Assembly (NCBI GenBank): GCA_964196195.1
Contig: CAXMSE010000094.1
Coordinates: 1-28,473, forward strand
From: OFTM10 sp964196195
GTDB lineage: Bacteria > Actinomycetota > Acidimicrobiia > Acidimicrobiales > Aldehydirespiratoraceae
Direction: 5' to 3'
DNA length: 28,473 nucleotides
Shown here: piece after piece, positions 6,162-14,204 of the stretch
Layout: every line of letters begins with the position of its first letter
Position numbering within the stretch: position 1 is the first letter of the stretch
Made by a program: the position numbers and the translations under genes
The notes under the pieces: model-generated
Database searches by the model: none
What the model was told of the DNA's origin: nothing
The model's input: only the letters and a program-made list of their open reading frames with translations

Positions 6162-7763
6162 ATGACCGCGACGCTCGAGGATCTCAGCTTCGACAATCGG
6201 TTCACTGCCGATCTCCCCGCCGACCCCTCAGTGGGCGGCGGACCCAGGCAGGTGATCGAGGCCGCCTACAGCAGGGTGACCCCCACGCCCACCTCCTCTC
6301 CGCGCCTGATAGCCCACTCCGCAGAGGTGGCGGAGATGCTCGGAATCTCATCCGCGGTGGTCGAAAGCGAGCAGTTCGAGCAGGTGTTCTCGGGCAATGC
6401 CACCATCCCCGCGATGGATCCCCACGCTGCGTGCTACGGCGGCCACCAGTTCGGCAACTGGGCCGGGCAGCTGGGCGACGGTAGGGCGATCACCCTCGGC
6501 GAGGTCACCGACCCGGCCGGAGCCCGACTCACCCTCCAGCTGAAAGGTTCGGGACCCACCCCCTATTCGCGAGGAGCAGATGGCCTCGCGGTGCTGCGCA
6601 GCTCGGTACGCGAGTTTCTGTGCAGCGAGGCAATGCACCATCTCGGCGTACCCACCACTCGTGCCCTAAGCCTCATCACCACCGGGGATCAGGTGATGCG
6701 AGACATGTTCTACGACGGACATCCCGGGCTCGAGCCGGGCGCGGTGGTGTGCCGAGTGGCCCCCTCATTCATCCGGTTCGGCAACTTCGAGATCTTCCGG
6801 TCCCGCGACGACACCGCCACCTTGCGACGCCTCGCCGACCACACGATCCTCACCCATTTCCCCGAACTCGGCGAACCATCCCCGGAGGTCTACGCAGCGT
6901 GGGTGGCCGAAGTGGCTCGACGAACCGCTTCGATGATCGTGGAGTGGCAGCGAGTCGGATTCGTCCACGGGGTGATGAACACCGACAACATGTCGATCCA
7001 TGGGCTCACCATCGACTACGGCCCTTACGGCTGGCTCGAGGACTACGACCCGGGCTGGACCCCCAACACCACCGATCGCCAGTTCAAGCGTTACCGCTAC
7101 GGCGCTCAGCCCCAAATTGGGCAATGGAACATCACCCAACTGGCCACCGCGATCCATCCTCTCGTCGGCGAAGTGGATCCTCTTCAGGACGCGATCGAAC
7201 AGTATGTGGCCACTTTCAACCAGCACTGGTCCCTGATGATGGGCGCCAAACTGGGTATCAGAGCCTTCGACGACTCCCGCGACCCGGCACTCATCGAACG
7301 GCTCCTCGAACTCCTGCCCGAGGTGGAGACCGACATGACCCTGTTCTTCAGGGGGCTGGCCGACGTTCCCGTGAGCGACGGGTCTGGTCGAGTTTCAGAC
7401 GAGGAACTTCTCGCTCCCCTGCTCGGCGCCTACTACGAGCCCGATCGACTCAGCGGCGACGTCCGATCCGCCACGCTCGCCTGGTTGCGCGACTACTCCA
7501 CGCGTATCGCCACCGAAGGAGGCGCCGATGGAGCGCGACGCGACGCGATGAACTCGGTCAATCCGAGGTTCGTCCTACGCAACTATCTGGCCCAGCTCGC
7601 AATCGACGATGCCGAGAAGGGCGATCCTGCTCAAGTCAACGAACTCCTCGACGTACTCCGCACCCCCTACGACCAGCAGCCCGGCCGCGAACGTTTTGCC
7701 GAGAAACGGCCCGACTGGGCCCGCTCCCGCCCCGGTTGTTCGATGCTCAGCTGCAGCAGCTGA
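6162..7763 (+). CDS. selO: SelO/YdiU protein adenylyltransferase
   Basis: Encodes 533 residues of the SelO (UPF0061) pseudokinase family, which transfers AMP from ATP to Ser/Thr/Tyr of target proteins and is linked to redox stress. Family signatures are all present: YGGHQFGNWAGQLGDGRA (92-109), LKGSGPTPYSR (127-137), SSVREFLCSEAMHHLG (147-162), RFGNFEIF (205-212), HGVMNTDNMS (269-278) and the DYGP metal-binding segment (285-288). The C-terminus ends CSMLSCSS; the final CSS is the position where animal SelO carries selenocysteine, here an ordinary TGC Cys codon. Length is slightly above the usual 480-500. It stands alone, transcribed away from the FeS-NrfD operon. Its stop codon lies within a hairpin. 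Confidence 0.97.
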   Translation: MTATLEDLSFDNRFTADLPADPSVGGGPRQVIEAAYSRVTPTPTSSPRLIAHSAEVAEMLGISSAVVESEQFEQVFSGNATIPAMDPHAACYGGHQFGNWAGQLGDGRAITLGEVTDPAGARLTLQLKGSGPTPYSRGADGLAVLRSSVREFLCSEAMHHLGVPTTRALSLITTGDQVMRDMFYDGHPGLEPGAVVCRVAPSFIRFGNFEIFRSRDDTATLRRLADHTILTHFPELGEPSPEVYAAWVAEVARRTASMIVEWQRVGFVHGVMNTDNMSIHGLTIDYGPYGWLEDYDPGWTPNTTDRQFKRYRYGAQPQIGQWNITQLATAIHPLVGEVDPLQDAIEQYVATFNQHWSLMMGAKLGIRAFDDSRDPALIERLLELLPEVETDMTLFFRGLADVPVSDGSGRVSDEELLAPLLGAYYEPDRLSGDVRSATLAWLRDYSTRIATEGGADGARRDAMNSVNPRFVLRNYLAQLAIDDAEKGDPAQVNELLDVLRTPYDQQPGRERFAEKRPDWARSRPGCSMLSCSS

Positions 7764-7769
7764 GCATCG
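7741..7769 (+). terminator. Hairpin spanning the selO stop codon
   Basis: A perfect 13-base stem, CGATGCTCAGCTG (7741-7753) against CAGCTGAGCATCG (7757-7769), closes a CAG loop. It contains the last codons and the TGA (7761-7763) of selO. No T-run follows on either strand, so it may be a factor-assisted terminator or mRNA 3'-end stabiliser shared with the converging tadG-like gene that ends at 7774. Confidence 0.6.
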
Positions 7770-7773
7770 GCCC

Positions 7774-9036
7774 TCACTCGGCCAGAAAGGTGGCCCTGAC
7801 GGGGGTTCCCGACGATCCACCGGTGGCACCCTGCACGAAGCCGGTCTCCTGGATCTGCACCGATGGGCCACCACGGGAGCCCCATCGGTGCAGAGACCAG
7901 ACGAGGTGTTGCCCCGCACTCGAAGCTCCGCAGTCGGGAGGTAGACACCACCGCTGATCCCTGCCGACGAGGTAACGGTGCACGATCCACCGTTCACCAC
8001 ACCGACCCGTATGTCGTCGCCGATGTTGAAGGCGTCTGTGTTGGAGCGCGACTGGAATAAAGCCACCGCGGGAAGGAGCCGTTGTTGCCTCCGTAGTACT
8101 CACTCGATGGCCGGCTGCTGATCCGTATGTGGTAGGTACCTGATCCCCAGTTGGCGCTACCCCCGGGGCCGAAAAACCAGAGAACGTTCTCGGCCACAAT
8201 GTTGACACCGGATCCTTCGATCTTGAACATGGCGTCGAATTCGTATATCCCGGACTCGAACGTGTAGGTGCCCGGCTTGTCGACCTGCACAGAGCCGAAC
8301 CTACCCGGTGTGAACGTCTTGCTCGCCGGGTCGTAGCTTCCGGATCCGAGTCCGCTCGGTTCGACGAGAGTGGCCCAAGGGTCGTTCACGACGCTCGAAT
8401 CGCTGGCTGCAAGGGGAAAGCTGTTGCGCTCCCGTTGATACTACTGGTGCCTACAGCGCAGATGCATGCCGAGGGACCGGTCGCGGTGGCAGAGGTGGCG
8501 TCCTTCATGTGGAAGGAGGTGCTGCTCGACGAGTTGGCAACCAGGCTTCCCCACACACCCACCACCTGGGCCGCGCCTTCGAGATGGAACGCTTCAGGCC
8601 CCGATGGGTCGAGGGCGAGAACGGCCGCCACGATCACGATCGTCTCATCGAGCATCGCCGTGGCGGCCCGGCACACGTCTGAGGGCGTGGCACCGACCGC
8701 CGGCGCGAAGAATCCGCGAGACTGGGGACAGACATTGACGTGTATCTGCTGGTGGGGCGGCACTTCGACACGCTGTCGAGTTGAGCGCCACGCCAAGGTT
8801 GCTCTCGGCGTTGGCCACTGCCGTCGCGTGAGCGGTGGTGACTGCTCCGGCATCGGCGGCATTGCTCGACAGGTCGGTAGCAGCCGCGAGCGAAGCCATG
8901 TCGCTCACGACTGATTCTCTCGCGCCCGCTGGCGAGAGTCACCCAGATCCACCACCAACGCGGCGAACCCGAGCAGGACCACCAGGCTCGCCGCGGTAAT
9001 CACGATCACGCTGCCACGATCATCGCCACTTCTCAT
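7774..9036 (-). pseudogene. TadG-like pilus-assembly/envelope protein, frameshifted
   Basis: The start at 9036 (ATGA overlap with the tadE-like stop) gives MRSGDDRGSVIVITAASLVV, the N-terminal helix of TadG/Flp-associated proteins. Homologous-looking sequence then continues only by changing frame five times: near 8907 (ENQS to VSDMASLAAATDL), about 8790, about 8410, about 8080 and about 7890, ending FLAE at 7774. The middle reads like a secreted beta-rich domain (KPGTYTFESGIYEFD, SAGISGGVYLPTAELRVRGN). The first shift is repaired by one extra G in a TCG/TGA context. Summed length would be about 420 residues. Either the gene is decayed or the assembly has indels here. No tadA/B/C ATPase or platform genes are nearby. 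Confidence 0.7.
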
Positions 9037-9559
9037 GAGCAGAACCCCCACGACAGGCCCGGAAGGCTCGGCTCGCTGAAAGCCTGGATCTCCACGAGAG
9101 ACTCGATCTCTATTCGTGACTCGACCTTCACCTTGGCCGCACCATCGTCGAGCAGGGAGGCGTACATTCCCGTGAGCGATTCGTAGGGCAGCTGTACACA
9201 CACCCGCATGGCGTTGCCCAACTCGTAGCCCGACGTGTCGGGAAAGCTGAGCTTCACCACTGCGTCGGCACCGATTCGGTCCTTGACTTCGCAGACCAGG
9301 CCGGCAGTGACGTCGTTGACCGCGCTGGCCCCATAGCTGCAGCTGTGCTCGTCGCGCTCGTGACGCCCACCACTGCCTGCCGGGTGATCTCCCGTGCTTC
9401 CTGACGCGTGGTCTGGAGGTCGTTGAACACCCAGGCAAAGTCGATAAACCCCCCGAGAAGGGCCAGTAGCAGCGGCAACACGATAGCTGCATCGCTTGAC
9501 AGGACGATCACCGCTCCACGACTGCGATCGTTTCGGTCTTTCGCCAATGGCGATCTCAT
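9033..9559 (-). pseudogene. TadE-like pseudopilin/envelope protein, frameshifted
   Basis: From the ATG at 9559: a basic start, then a hydrophobic helix (AIVLPLLLALLGGFIDFAWVF) and the helix LQTTRQEAREITRQAVVG typical of TadE-like proteins. At the run of three G (9366-9368) the frame is lost. One added G restores RHERDEHSCSYGASAVNDV and onward to VKLSFPDTSGYELGNAMRV and the C-terminus LPGLSWGFCS at 9033. One single-base indel therefore separates a complete roughly 175-residue TadE-like protein into two frames. Its stop overlaps the tadG-like start, so the pair was one transcription unit. Confidence 0.75.
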
Positions 9560-9676
9560 GGTTGGTATCTCACCAGCGCTCCAGCGCGGTCGCTCCAAAC
9601 GGTCCCACCGGTCGTCGTATCGATGCCCTACCACGCCCATTTGAGCCATTCGATCTATTCCTGTGGGCCCAATGGC

Positions 9677-10567
9677 TCATCCGCGACTGGTGCTGACAAC
9701 CTCCTCGGGTCGCACCGTCTTACCGGTGAGCCAGACGACCGAGATCAACATGATTGATCCCCCGACCAGGGTGACCGTGGTGGGACGCTCGTCGAAGGCC
9801 AACCAGACCCAGATCGGCGCCAGCACAATCTCCGACATGAGCAGCAACACGGCTTCGGGCGCGGGCACGACGCGTTGGGCGACCGTGTAGAACGGCAGGG
9901 GCAACGCAATGAGGGCCGCTCCCGCGAACAGCCCGAGCAGGGAGTCGTGCAAGGAGGCGTGAAACCCACTCCCGGCCAGCGAAACCACAAGTCCGGCACT
10001 GCCGGCGGTCATACCGGCGATAACCACGGGCACAAGGGGGTCGATTGCCGGATCCGAACGAATGAGCACCGTGTAGAGACCGAGGGCAAGCGGCAGATAG
10101 ACCACGACGAGAATCGGCCAACCCAGCCCTGCGTCGAGTCCACCTCCTGCCATGGTGGCCACCCCGACCAACACCCCCAGGGTGGCGAGCATCGCCACCC
10201 GCGAAATCCGTTCCCGGAGCAGGAGCCAACTGAAGGCGGCTGCGCTTATCGGAGCAGCACCCTGGAAGAGCAACACGAAGGCGGTGTCGGTGTGGGTGAG
10301 GGCCACGATGAATGCGCACATCATTGATCCGAGAAGCACGCCCGCCACCACATGGACCGGTCGTGTCCTCCGAAGCACCACCGCAACCTCCCCCCTTCGC
10401 TGTAACACGAGGACCGGCAGAATCACAGCCAACGCGCCGTAACCGCGAAGCGTCAGGTACTGCCAGGCACCAATGTCGTCGGTGGCGCGAAAGATGAGCG
10501 AGCCGAAGCTGAAGACGACTCCCGCCCCCAACACCAAAAGCGCACCGCTGCGATGGGTCGGTTCCAT
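9677..10567 (-). CDS. EamA/DMT-family transporter
   Basis: Encodes 296 residues from the ATG at 10567 (a frame to 10741 exists but runs through the neighbouring MOSC remnant). Ten hydrophobic segments in two similar halves, with EamA hallmarks such as FSFGSLIFRATDDIGAWQY near the start, QGAAPISAAAFSWLLLRERIS ending half one (split here as QGAAPISAAAFS / WLLLRERIS) and LMSEIVLAPIWVWLAF near the end. Members are inner-membrane drug/metabolite exporters; the substrate cannot be read from sequence. No clear Shine-Dalgarno precedes the start. Neighbouring genes give no functional clue. Confidence 0.88.
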   Translation of the reverse strand: MEPTHRSGALLVLGAGVVFSFGSLIFRATDDIGAWQYLTLRGYGALAVILPVLVLQRRGEVAVVLRRTRPVHVVAGVLLGSMMCAFIVALTHTDTAFVLLFQGAAPISAAAFSWLLLRERISRVAMLATLGVLVGVATMAGGGLDAGLGWPILVVVYLPLALGLYTVLIRSDPAIDPLVPVVIAGMTAGSAGLVVSLAGSGFHASLHDSLLGLFAGAALIALPLPFYTVAQRVVPAPEAVLLLMSEIVLAPIWVWLAFDERPTTVTLVGGSIMLISVVWLTGKTVRPEEVVSTSRG

Positions 10568-10586
10568 CTGGTTCGGCGAGTGGCGT

Positions 10587-10763
10587 CTAGAGCTTGCTAA
10601 TCGTGTCGCGCCGCCGGATCGTTCCCGGCGTGACCACCCGCGCGTTGATTCCTCGTAACTCCAGGTCCTTACCGAGCTCGGAGTTGACGAAGCGATGAGC
10701 CTCGAGACCGAAACGCTGGGCAATCTTCGCGCAGCCGGCATGGGGCTGATCGGTGATCTCGAT
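10587..10763 (-). pseudogene. C-terminal remnant of a MOSC-domain gene
   Basis: The 58 codons ending at the TAG at 10587 align without gaps to the last 58 residues of the intact MOSC gene at 14205-14798, with 43 identical residues by hand count (shared RFGLEAHRFVNSELGK, and NARV-PGTIR). The Cys of the SGC/AGC motif is kept. Upstream of 10763 the similarity stops abruptly and the short frame to 10817 is unrelated. It is therefore the broken end of a paralogue whose N-terminal 140 residues are lost, not a real small gene. Confidence 0.8.
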
Positions 10764-11057
10764 CATTCGCTCACCATATGTCGCTGTCGTAGTCACAGGT
10801 GCAGCGTAGTCATCCACCGATCAGACACGAGTCTTCGTTTCTGTCAGTGGCTCCCACGCCCGACCGCCGGGCTGAACCGCGCCGACCGCTCCATCGAAGA
10901 CCTCCAGACACCCAAGGCACCCCCCCGGCAGCTTCTGGTTTCTACCTGACCAGTGCTGCGGCGGGAGTGAGGACGCCAATGAGGCCGAGCTATCCCCGTG
11001 ACCGACTAACCTCTCTACTCGCGGTGGGAGCGAGAAGTCGGATGCGAAGGAGTTGTT

Positions 11058-11525
11058 GTGGTGCAGATCGCGACCAGCCGCCACGTCGATCGTGCGGAAC
11101 TCGACGAGTTCGTCGGTTCGCGCCATCAGGGCATTCTCCTCACCCGACGAAGGGATGAGTGGCCTCAGGCGTCGTTGGTCACGATGGGCCTCGGCGATAA
11201 CGGAGACATCCTGGTGGCGACCTACCCCGAACGGGCCAAGGCCCGCAACCTGCGACGAGATCCGCGGACTTCGATGGTGGTGATGTCTGACGAGTTCAAC
11301 GGAGAGTGGGTGCAGTGCAACGGCACCGCGACCGTTATCGACATCCCGGACTCCATCGACGGACTGGTCGAGTACTTCCGCAACATCACCGGGGAGCACG
11401 ACGACTGGAACGAATACCGCGCTGCCATGGTGCGCCAGGGCAAGTCTCTGATCCGCCTCTCGATCGCACAGTGGGGACCCATCGCCAAGGGCGGCTTCCC
11501 CGCCCGTCTGGTCGACCCTGGCTAG
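11058..11525 (+). CDS. PPOX-class (F420-type) oxidoreductase
   Basis: Encodes 155 residues of the split beta-barrel flavin/deazaflavin family. Motifs: SRHQGILLTRRRDEWPQASLV (read as SRHQGILLTRR then RDEWPQASLV), GDILVATYPERAKARNLRRD with the ARNLRRDPR cofactor-phosphate region, and GEWVQCNGTATVID; these match actinobacterial F420-dependent PPOX proteins. Such enzymes reduce small molecules with F420H2, or bind haem or flavin; the substrate is unknown. The start is GTG at 11058, preceded by GAAGGAG at 11046-11052 with a 5-base gap; the adjacent GTG at 11061 is possible. It is monocistronic: 120 bases separate it from the sigma-factor start. Confidence 0.88.
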   Translation: MVQIATSRHVDRAELDEFVGSRHQGILLTRRRDEWPQASLVTMGLGDNGDILVATYPERAKARNLRRDPRTSMVVMSDEFNGEWVQCNGTATVIDIPDSIDGLVEYFRNITGEHDDWNEYRAAMVRQGKSLIRLSIAQWGPIAKGGFPARLVDPG

Positions 11526-11632
11526 TCGGACTCCACCGCCCTGTAGCTGCCGCACCGCGAGATCGAGATTCGCTCTTTTGAGCAAAACGGTACGGAAGTG
11601 TCGATTCCGGACAAGAACAGGGGTGGAAAGCT

Positions 11633-11639
11633 GAGGAGG
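11633..11639 (+). promoter_or_regulatory. Ribosome binding site deciding the sigma-factor start
   Basis: GAGGAGG ends 6 bases before the GTG at 11646. The frame is open from a GTG at 11598, but that one has no ribosome binding site, and its 16 extra residues (basic, RGGKLRRR) are not part of the sigma-2 fold. Confidence 0.75.
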
Positions 11640-11645
11640 CGAGCA

Positions 11646-12209
11646 GTGGATCACACCGTGGATGAGATCCGGTTCCGAGACTTGTTTGACCGCCATCACC
11701 GTTCGGTGACGGCCTATTTCACCCGTCGGGTCCCTGATGAGACCGAAGTTCTCAGTGCGACCGACGACGTGTTCCTGGTGGCGTGGCGAAGGCTTGACGA
11801 CGTGCCGGAGGGCGATGGCGCATTGCCTTGGCTCTATGGCGTTGCTCGCAAGGTCCTCGCGAATCACCGCCGGGGACTGACCCGCTTCACCAAATTGAGA
11901 CACAAGATCGAGGCTGAACCGATCTACCCGGTCCGAGGCCCGGCCACCGAAGCGATCCTGTCGGTCCAGGAGGAGCAGATGCTGCGGGCCTTGGAGACGT
12001 TGCCCTGGAAGCATCGGGAGGTGCTACTCCTCACCTACTGGGAGCAACTGCCGCATAAGGACATCGGTCGTATTCTCGGCTGTTCAACAGAAACCGTTCA
12101 CGTCCGGCGATACCGGGCCGTCAACCGTCTCAAAGCGGCACTCGGTCAAACCGGACAGGCCGAGAACCCGTCACCTATTCGACTCCAAAGGAGCCAACAT
12201 GTGGACTGA
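11646..12209 (+). CDS. ECF (sigma-70 family) sigma factor
   Basis: Encodes 187 residues. Region 2 runs from about residue 9 (RFRDLFDRHHRSVTAYFTRR) through ATDDVFLVAWRRLDDVP and ALPWLYGVARKVLANHRRG. Region 4 is ALETLPWKHREVLLLTYWEQ followed by LPHKDIGRILGCSTETVHVR, the helix-turn-helix that reads the -35 element. The linker is short, as in ECF factors, with no region 1 or 3. The last 11 bases overlap the next gene, and the Shine-Dalgarno for that gene (AAAGGAG) lies within this coding sequence, so the pair is co-translated. It presumably directs RNA polymerase to genes responding to the signal sensed by its partner. Confidence 0.93.
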   Translation: MDHTVDEIRFRDLFDRHHRSVTAYFTRRVPDETEVLSATDDVFLVAWRRLDDVPEGDGALPWLYGVARKVLANHRRGLTRFTKLRHKIEAEPIYPVRGPATEAILSVQEEQMLRALETLPWKHREVLLLTYWEQLPHKDIGRILGCSTETVHVRRYRAVNRLKAALGQTGQAENPSPIRLQRSQHVD

Positions 12210-13362
12210 TCATGAAATCGCGGACCTTCTCGAACGCGTCAACCCGCTTCCTGACCCCGAAGCGCTTCCGGATCGCTCTGAGCGCCTGTGGACCTCCCTC
12301 GAATCGAAGCGAACGGATCGCTCCGTCCCGGCGACAAAACCCAACTACCGTCGCCGCGCCACACTGGCCGCGGCCGTTGTTGCGGTACTTGTCACCTCCT
12401 CGGCTGTCGCGGCAGCCTTGTTCCTCGACCCCGACGCTCCACCGCTCGACCGTGAGTTCGACGCTGTGGAACAGCCGATGCTCACCGTCTACGGAAGTGG
12501 ACAGGGCATCGCCGACGGGTGTGCTTGGCGACTGGCTTTCGCATCGACCGGTACGCCCCTCGTCGGGGGACCCTGCGGAGTCTTCGAACTCACCGACAAT
12601 CACTGGGAGATGATCGCAGACGAGGTGGCGGTGGGCGTGTCGTTCATGGACATGACCGTTGATGGTGAAGGCGTTATCTGGGTCGCCAGCCCCGATCAGC
12701 CGTTGCGCCGATTGATGGGCGACGGCTTCACAGAGATGGAGATCGGTTCCCCATGGATCGCGGCCGCTCCCGACGGCACGATCTGGGCTGTGGACTTTGG
12801 ATTCGCGAACACGGGCGGTCTCGTTGCCTACACAGAAGGAGCCTGGCGAACCATCGATGGCACCGAGATGGTGAGCGGGATCGCGGTTGGGTCCGACGGG
12901 GTGGTCTGGATGAACGCCGCAACCGAAACCGGAGAGGAACTCGCCCGAGTCTCGCAGGACACATTCGAGATCGTCGACTTCGAAGGACCCAGAGGATCGA
13001 TCGGTTCCCTGACGACCGCACCCGACGGAGCGGTCTGGTTTGTGGTGGGGACCAATGACACCATCTATCGGCTCGGCGTGTCGGACCAGCTCAGCTACAT
13101 CGTCCGATATGACGGTGCGTCGTCGACGAGCATCGAGGTTCCCTTCGCCGAGATCAGCGATCTCGCCGTGCACCCCAACGGCACAGTGTGGGCGTCGTCA
13201 TCTCTCCATGGAATCTTCTCCTACGACGGCGAGAGCTGGACGAGATACGGGGTGGCCGACGGCCTGCCCGTCAACGAGGTTCACTCTCTCGATGTCGCAC
13301 CGGACGGCTCGGTCTACGCAACCACCGATCAGGGTGTCGTACGCATCCGTACGGAAGGCTGA
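12199..13362 (+). CDS. Membrane propeller protein, probable anti-sigma factor/sensor
   Basis: Encodes 387 residues. A 50-residue cytoplasmic segment (EIADLLERVNPLPDPEALPD, typical of proteins encoded after actinobacterial ECF factors) precedes one membrane helix (about 53-75). The roughly 300-residue outside part holds six or seven repeats with a DGxVW core: GVIWVASP, DGTIWAVD, DGVVWMNA, DGAVWFVV, NGTVWASS, DGSVYATT, the Reg_prop/two-component-regulator propeller pattern. No zinc-binding HxxxCxxC anti-sigma motif is present. Overlap with the sigma gene suggests it holds that factor at the membrane and releases it on an external signal. The anti-sigma role is inferred from gene order and topology, the propeller from sequence. 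Confidence 0.85.
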   Translation: MWTDHEIADLLERVNPLPDPEALPDRSERLWTSLESKRTDRSVPATKPNYRRRATLAAAVVAVLVTSSAVAAALFLDPDAPPLDREFDAVEQPMLTVYGSGQGIADGCAWRLAFASTGTPLVGGPCGVFELTDNHWEMIADEVAVGVSFMDMTVDGEGVIWVASPDQPLRRLMGDGFTEMEIGSPWIAAAPDGTIWAVDFGFANTGGLVAYTEGAWRTIDGTEMVSGIAVGSDGVVWMNAATETGEELARVSQDTFEIVDFEGPRGSIGSLTTAPDGAVWFVVGTNDTIYRLGVSDQLSYIVRYDGASSTSIEVPFAEISDLAVHPNGTVWASSSLHGIFSYDGESWTRYGVADGLPVNEVHSLDVAPDGSVYATTDQGVVRIRTEG

Positions 13363-13659
13363 CGACGAGTACACCGCTGCCTAGATCCTGGGGTGTCGCA
13401 CGACAAAGCAAATGCTGCGGCATCGAAATCGACCATGTGTCACGCGTACAATGCAGCCCACCGACCCTGTAGGTGCGTGGCGAAAGCCGACGAGTGAAGC
13501 GCTCCTGCATGAGAGACTCGCAGCAATTCATCCCGGATAGCCAGCCCTGCGGGGTGCCGTCCGGCGTGACTCACGATGGGTGCAGACCTGATAGCTTCTC
13601 GCGCTGATCGTGACTGACTGCGCTCTGGCAGCGCGGATCGGGAACAAAGGAGGCTTGCC
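13363..13659 (+). other. 297-base gene-free stretch with candidate promoter and long leader
   Basis: No coding region is convincing on either strand. TACAAT at 13447-13452 is a strong -10-like hexamer, though no good -35 stands 16-18 bases before it. Transcription from there would give a leader of about 200 bases before the start at 13660, containing GC-rich self-complementary pieces such as GCGCT-CTGGC-AGCGC (about 13620-13635). I could not match it to a known riboswitch class. Confidence 0.4.
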
Positions 13660-13944
13660 ATGCCCAGAATTGCCGCAGAATTCCGGTTCCCGGAGCTGAC
13701 CCAAGCGCAGTACGACCGGCTCATCGAAGACTTCGAGGCGGCCGAGGCAGCGGACCCCGACCTGGTCGCCGAACGGGTGATCCACGTCGGAATGCCCGAT
13801 GGCGACGGCTGGTTTGCTTTCGATGTCTGGGAGAGCGCTGAAGCCTTCCAGCGCATGGGCCAGATGCTCGCCTCGATCTTCGAGGCACACGGCGTCGTGC
13901 CCGTCCCGCCGACGGTCTATCCCGTTCACAAGACGATGAGTTGA
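13660..13944 (+). CDS. Small dimeric alpha/beta-barrel-like protein
   Basis: Encodes 94 residues. The pattern, an opening beta strand (PRIAAEFRFP), a helix (TQAQYDRLIEDFEAAEAADP), then ERVIHVGMPDGDGWFAFDVW, ESAEAFQRMGQMLASIFEAH and a closing PPTVYPVHKTM strand, resembles the small ferredoxin-like ABM/dimeric alpha-beta-barrel proteins common in actinobacteria. No catalytic residue identifies a reaction. The start is firm: AAGGAGG at 13647-13653 sits 6 bases before the ATG. It is a single gene with a hairpin 29 bases after its stop. Confidence 0.8.
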   Translation: MPRIAAEFRFPELTQAQYDRLIEDFEAAEAADPDLVAERVIHVGMPDGDGWFAFDVWESAEAFQRMGQMLASIFEAHGVVPVPPTVYPVHKTMS

Positions 13945-13972
13945 GATCAAGCGGGTCCGCGGTACTCGAATC

Positions 13973-13989
13973 GGGTCTGCAGCAGACCC
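13973..13989 (+). terminator. Hairpin after the alpha/beta-barrel gene
   Basis: GGGTCTG (13973-13979) pairs with CAGACCC (13983-13989) across a CAG loop. No T-run follows, so it is a possible factor-assisted terminator. The same CTG-CAG-CAG loop closure is seen in the selO hairpin. Confidence 0.4.
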
Positions 13990-14204
13990 ATCTGCGCTAC
14001 CTGCGTCTGTGTCCTGGCGATCGCGGAGTGAGCGTCCTCCACCCGGTAGTTGTGGAAGCATCGCCACCGACTGCTCAGAGCGAGCGCACGTCATTGCGGG
14101 ACGGGTCCACCGATCAACGTGGGCTCTGAAGCTGCGGTCTGACGCCACCTGAGGCAAGGGCGGAGAGCGTGTCTCTGAGTGGTTGGCGAGTCATCCCAAC
14201 CGAT

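Noticed and set aside
7741..7769. SECIS element for selenocysteine in selO
   Set aside because: The relevant codon is TGC, not TGA, and the TGA present is the terminal stop; the hairpin contains it rather than following it as a bacterial SECIS would.
12175..13173. Long open frame on the minus strand
   Set aside because: Antisense of the propeller gene, whose repeats, helix and ribosome site show the plus strand is coding.
13436..13498. 20-codon leader peptide frame before the small barrel gene
   Set aside because: It overlaps the TACAAT element and has no ribosome site; no regulatory codon run.
13459..13659. Known riboswitch (cobalamin or c-di-AMP type)
   Set aside because: Individual GC-rich stems occur but the conserved core sequences of these classes are not there.
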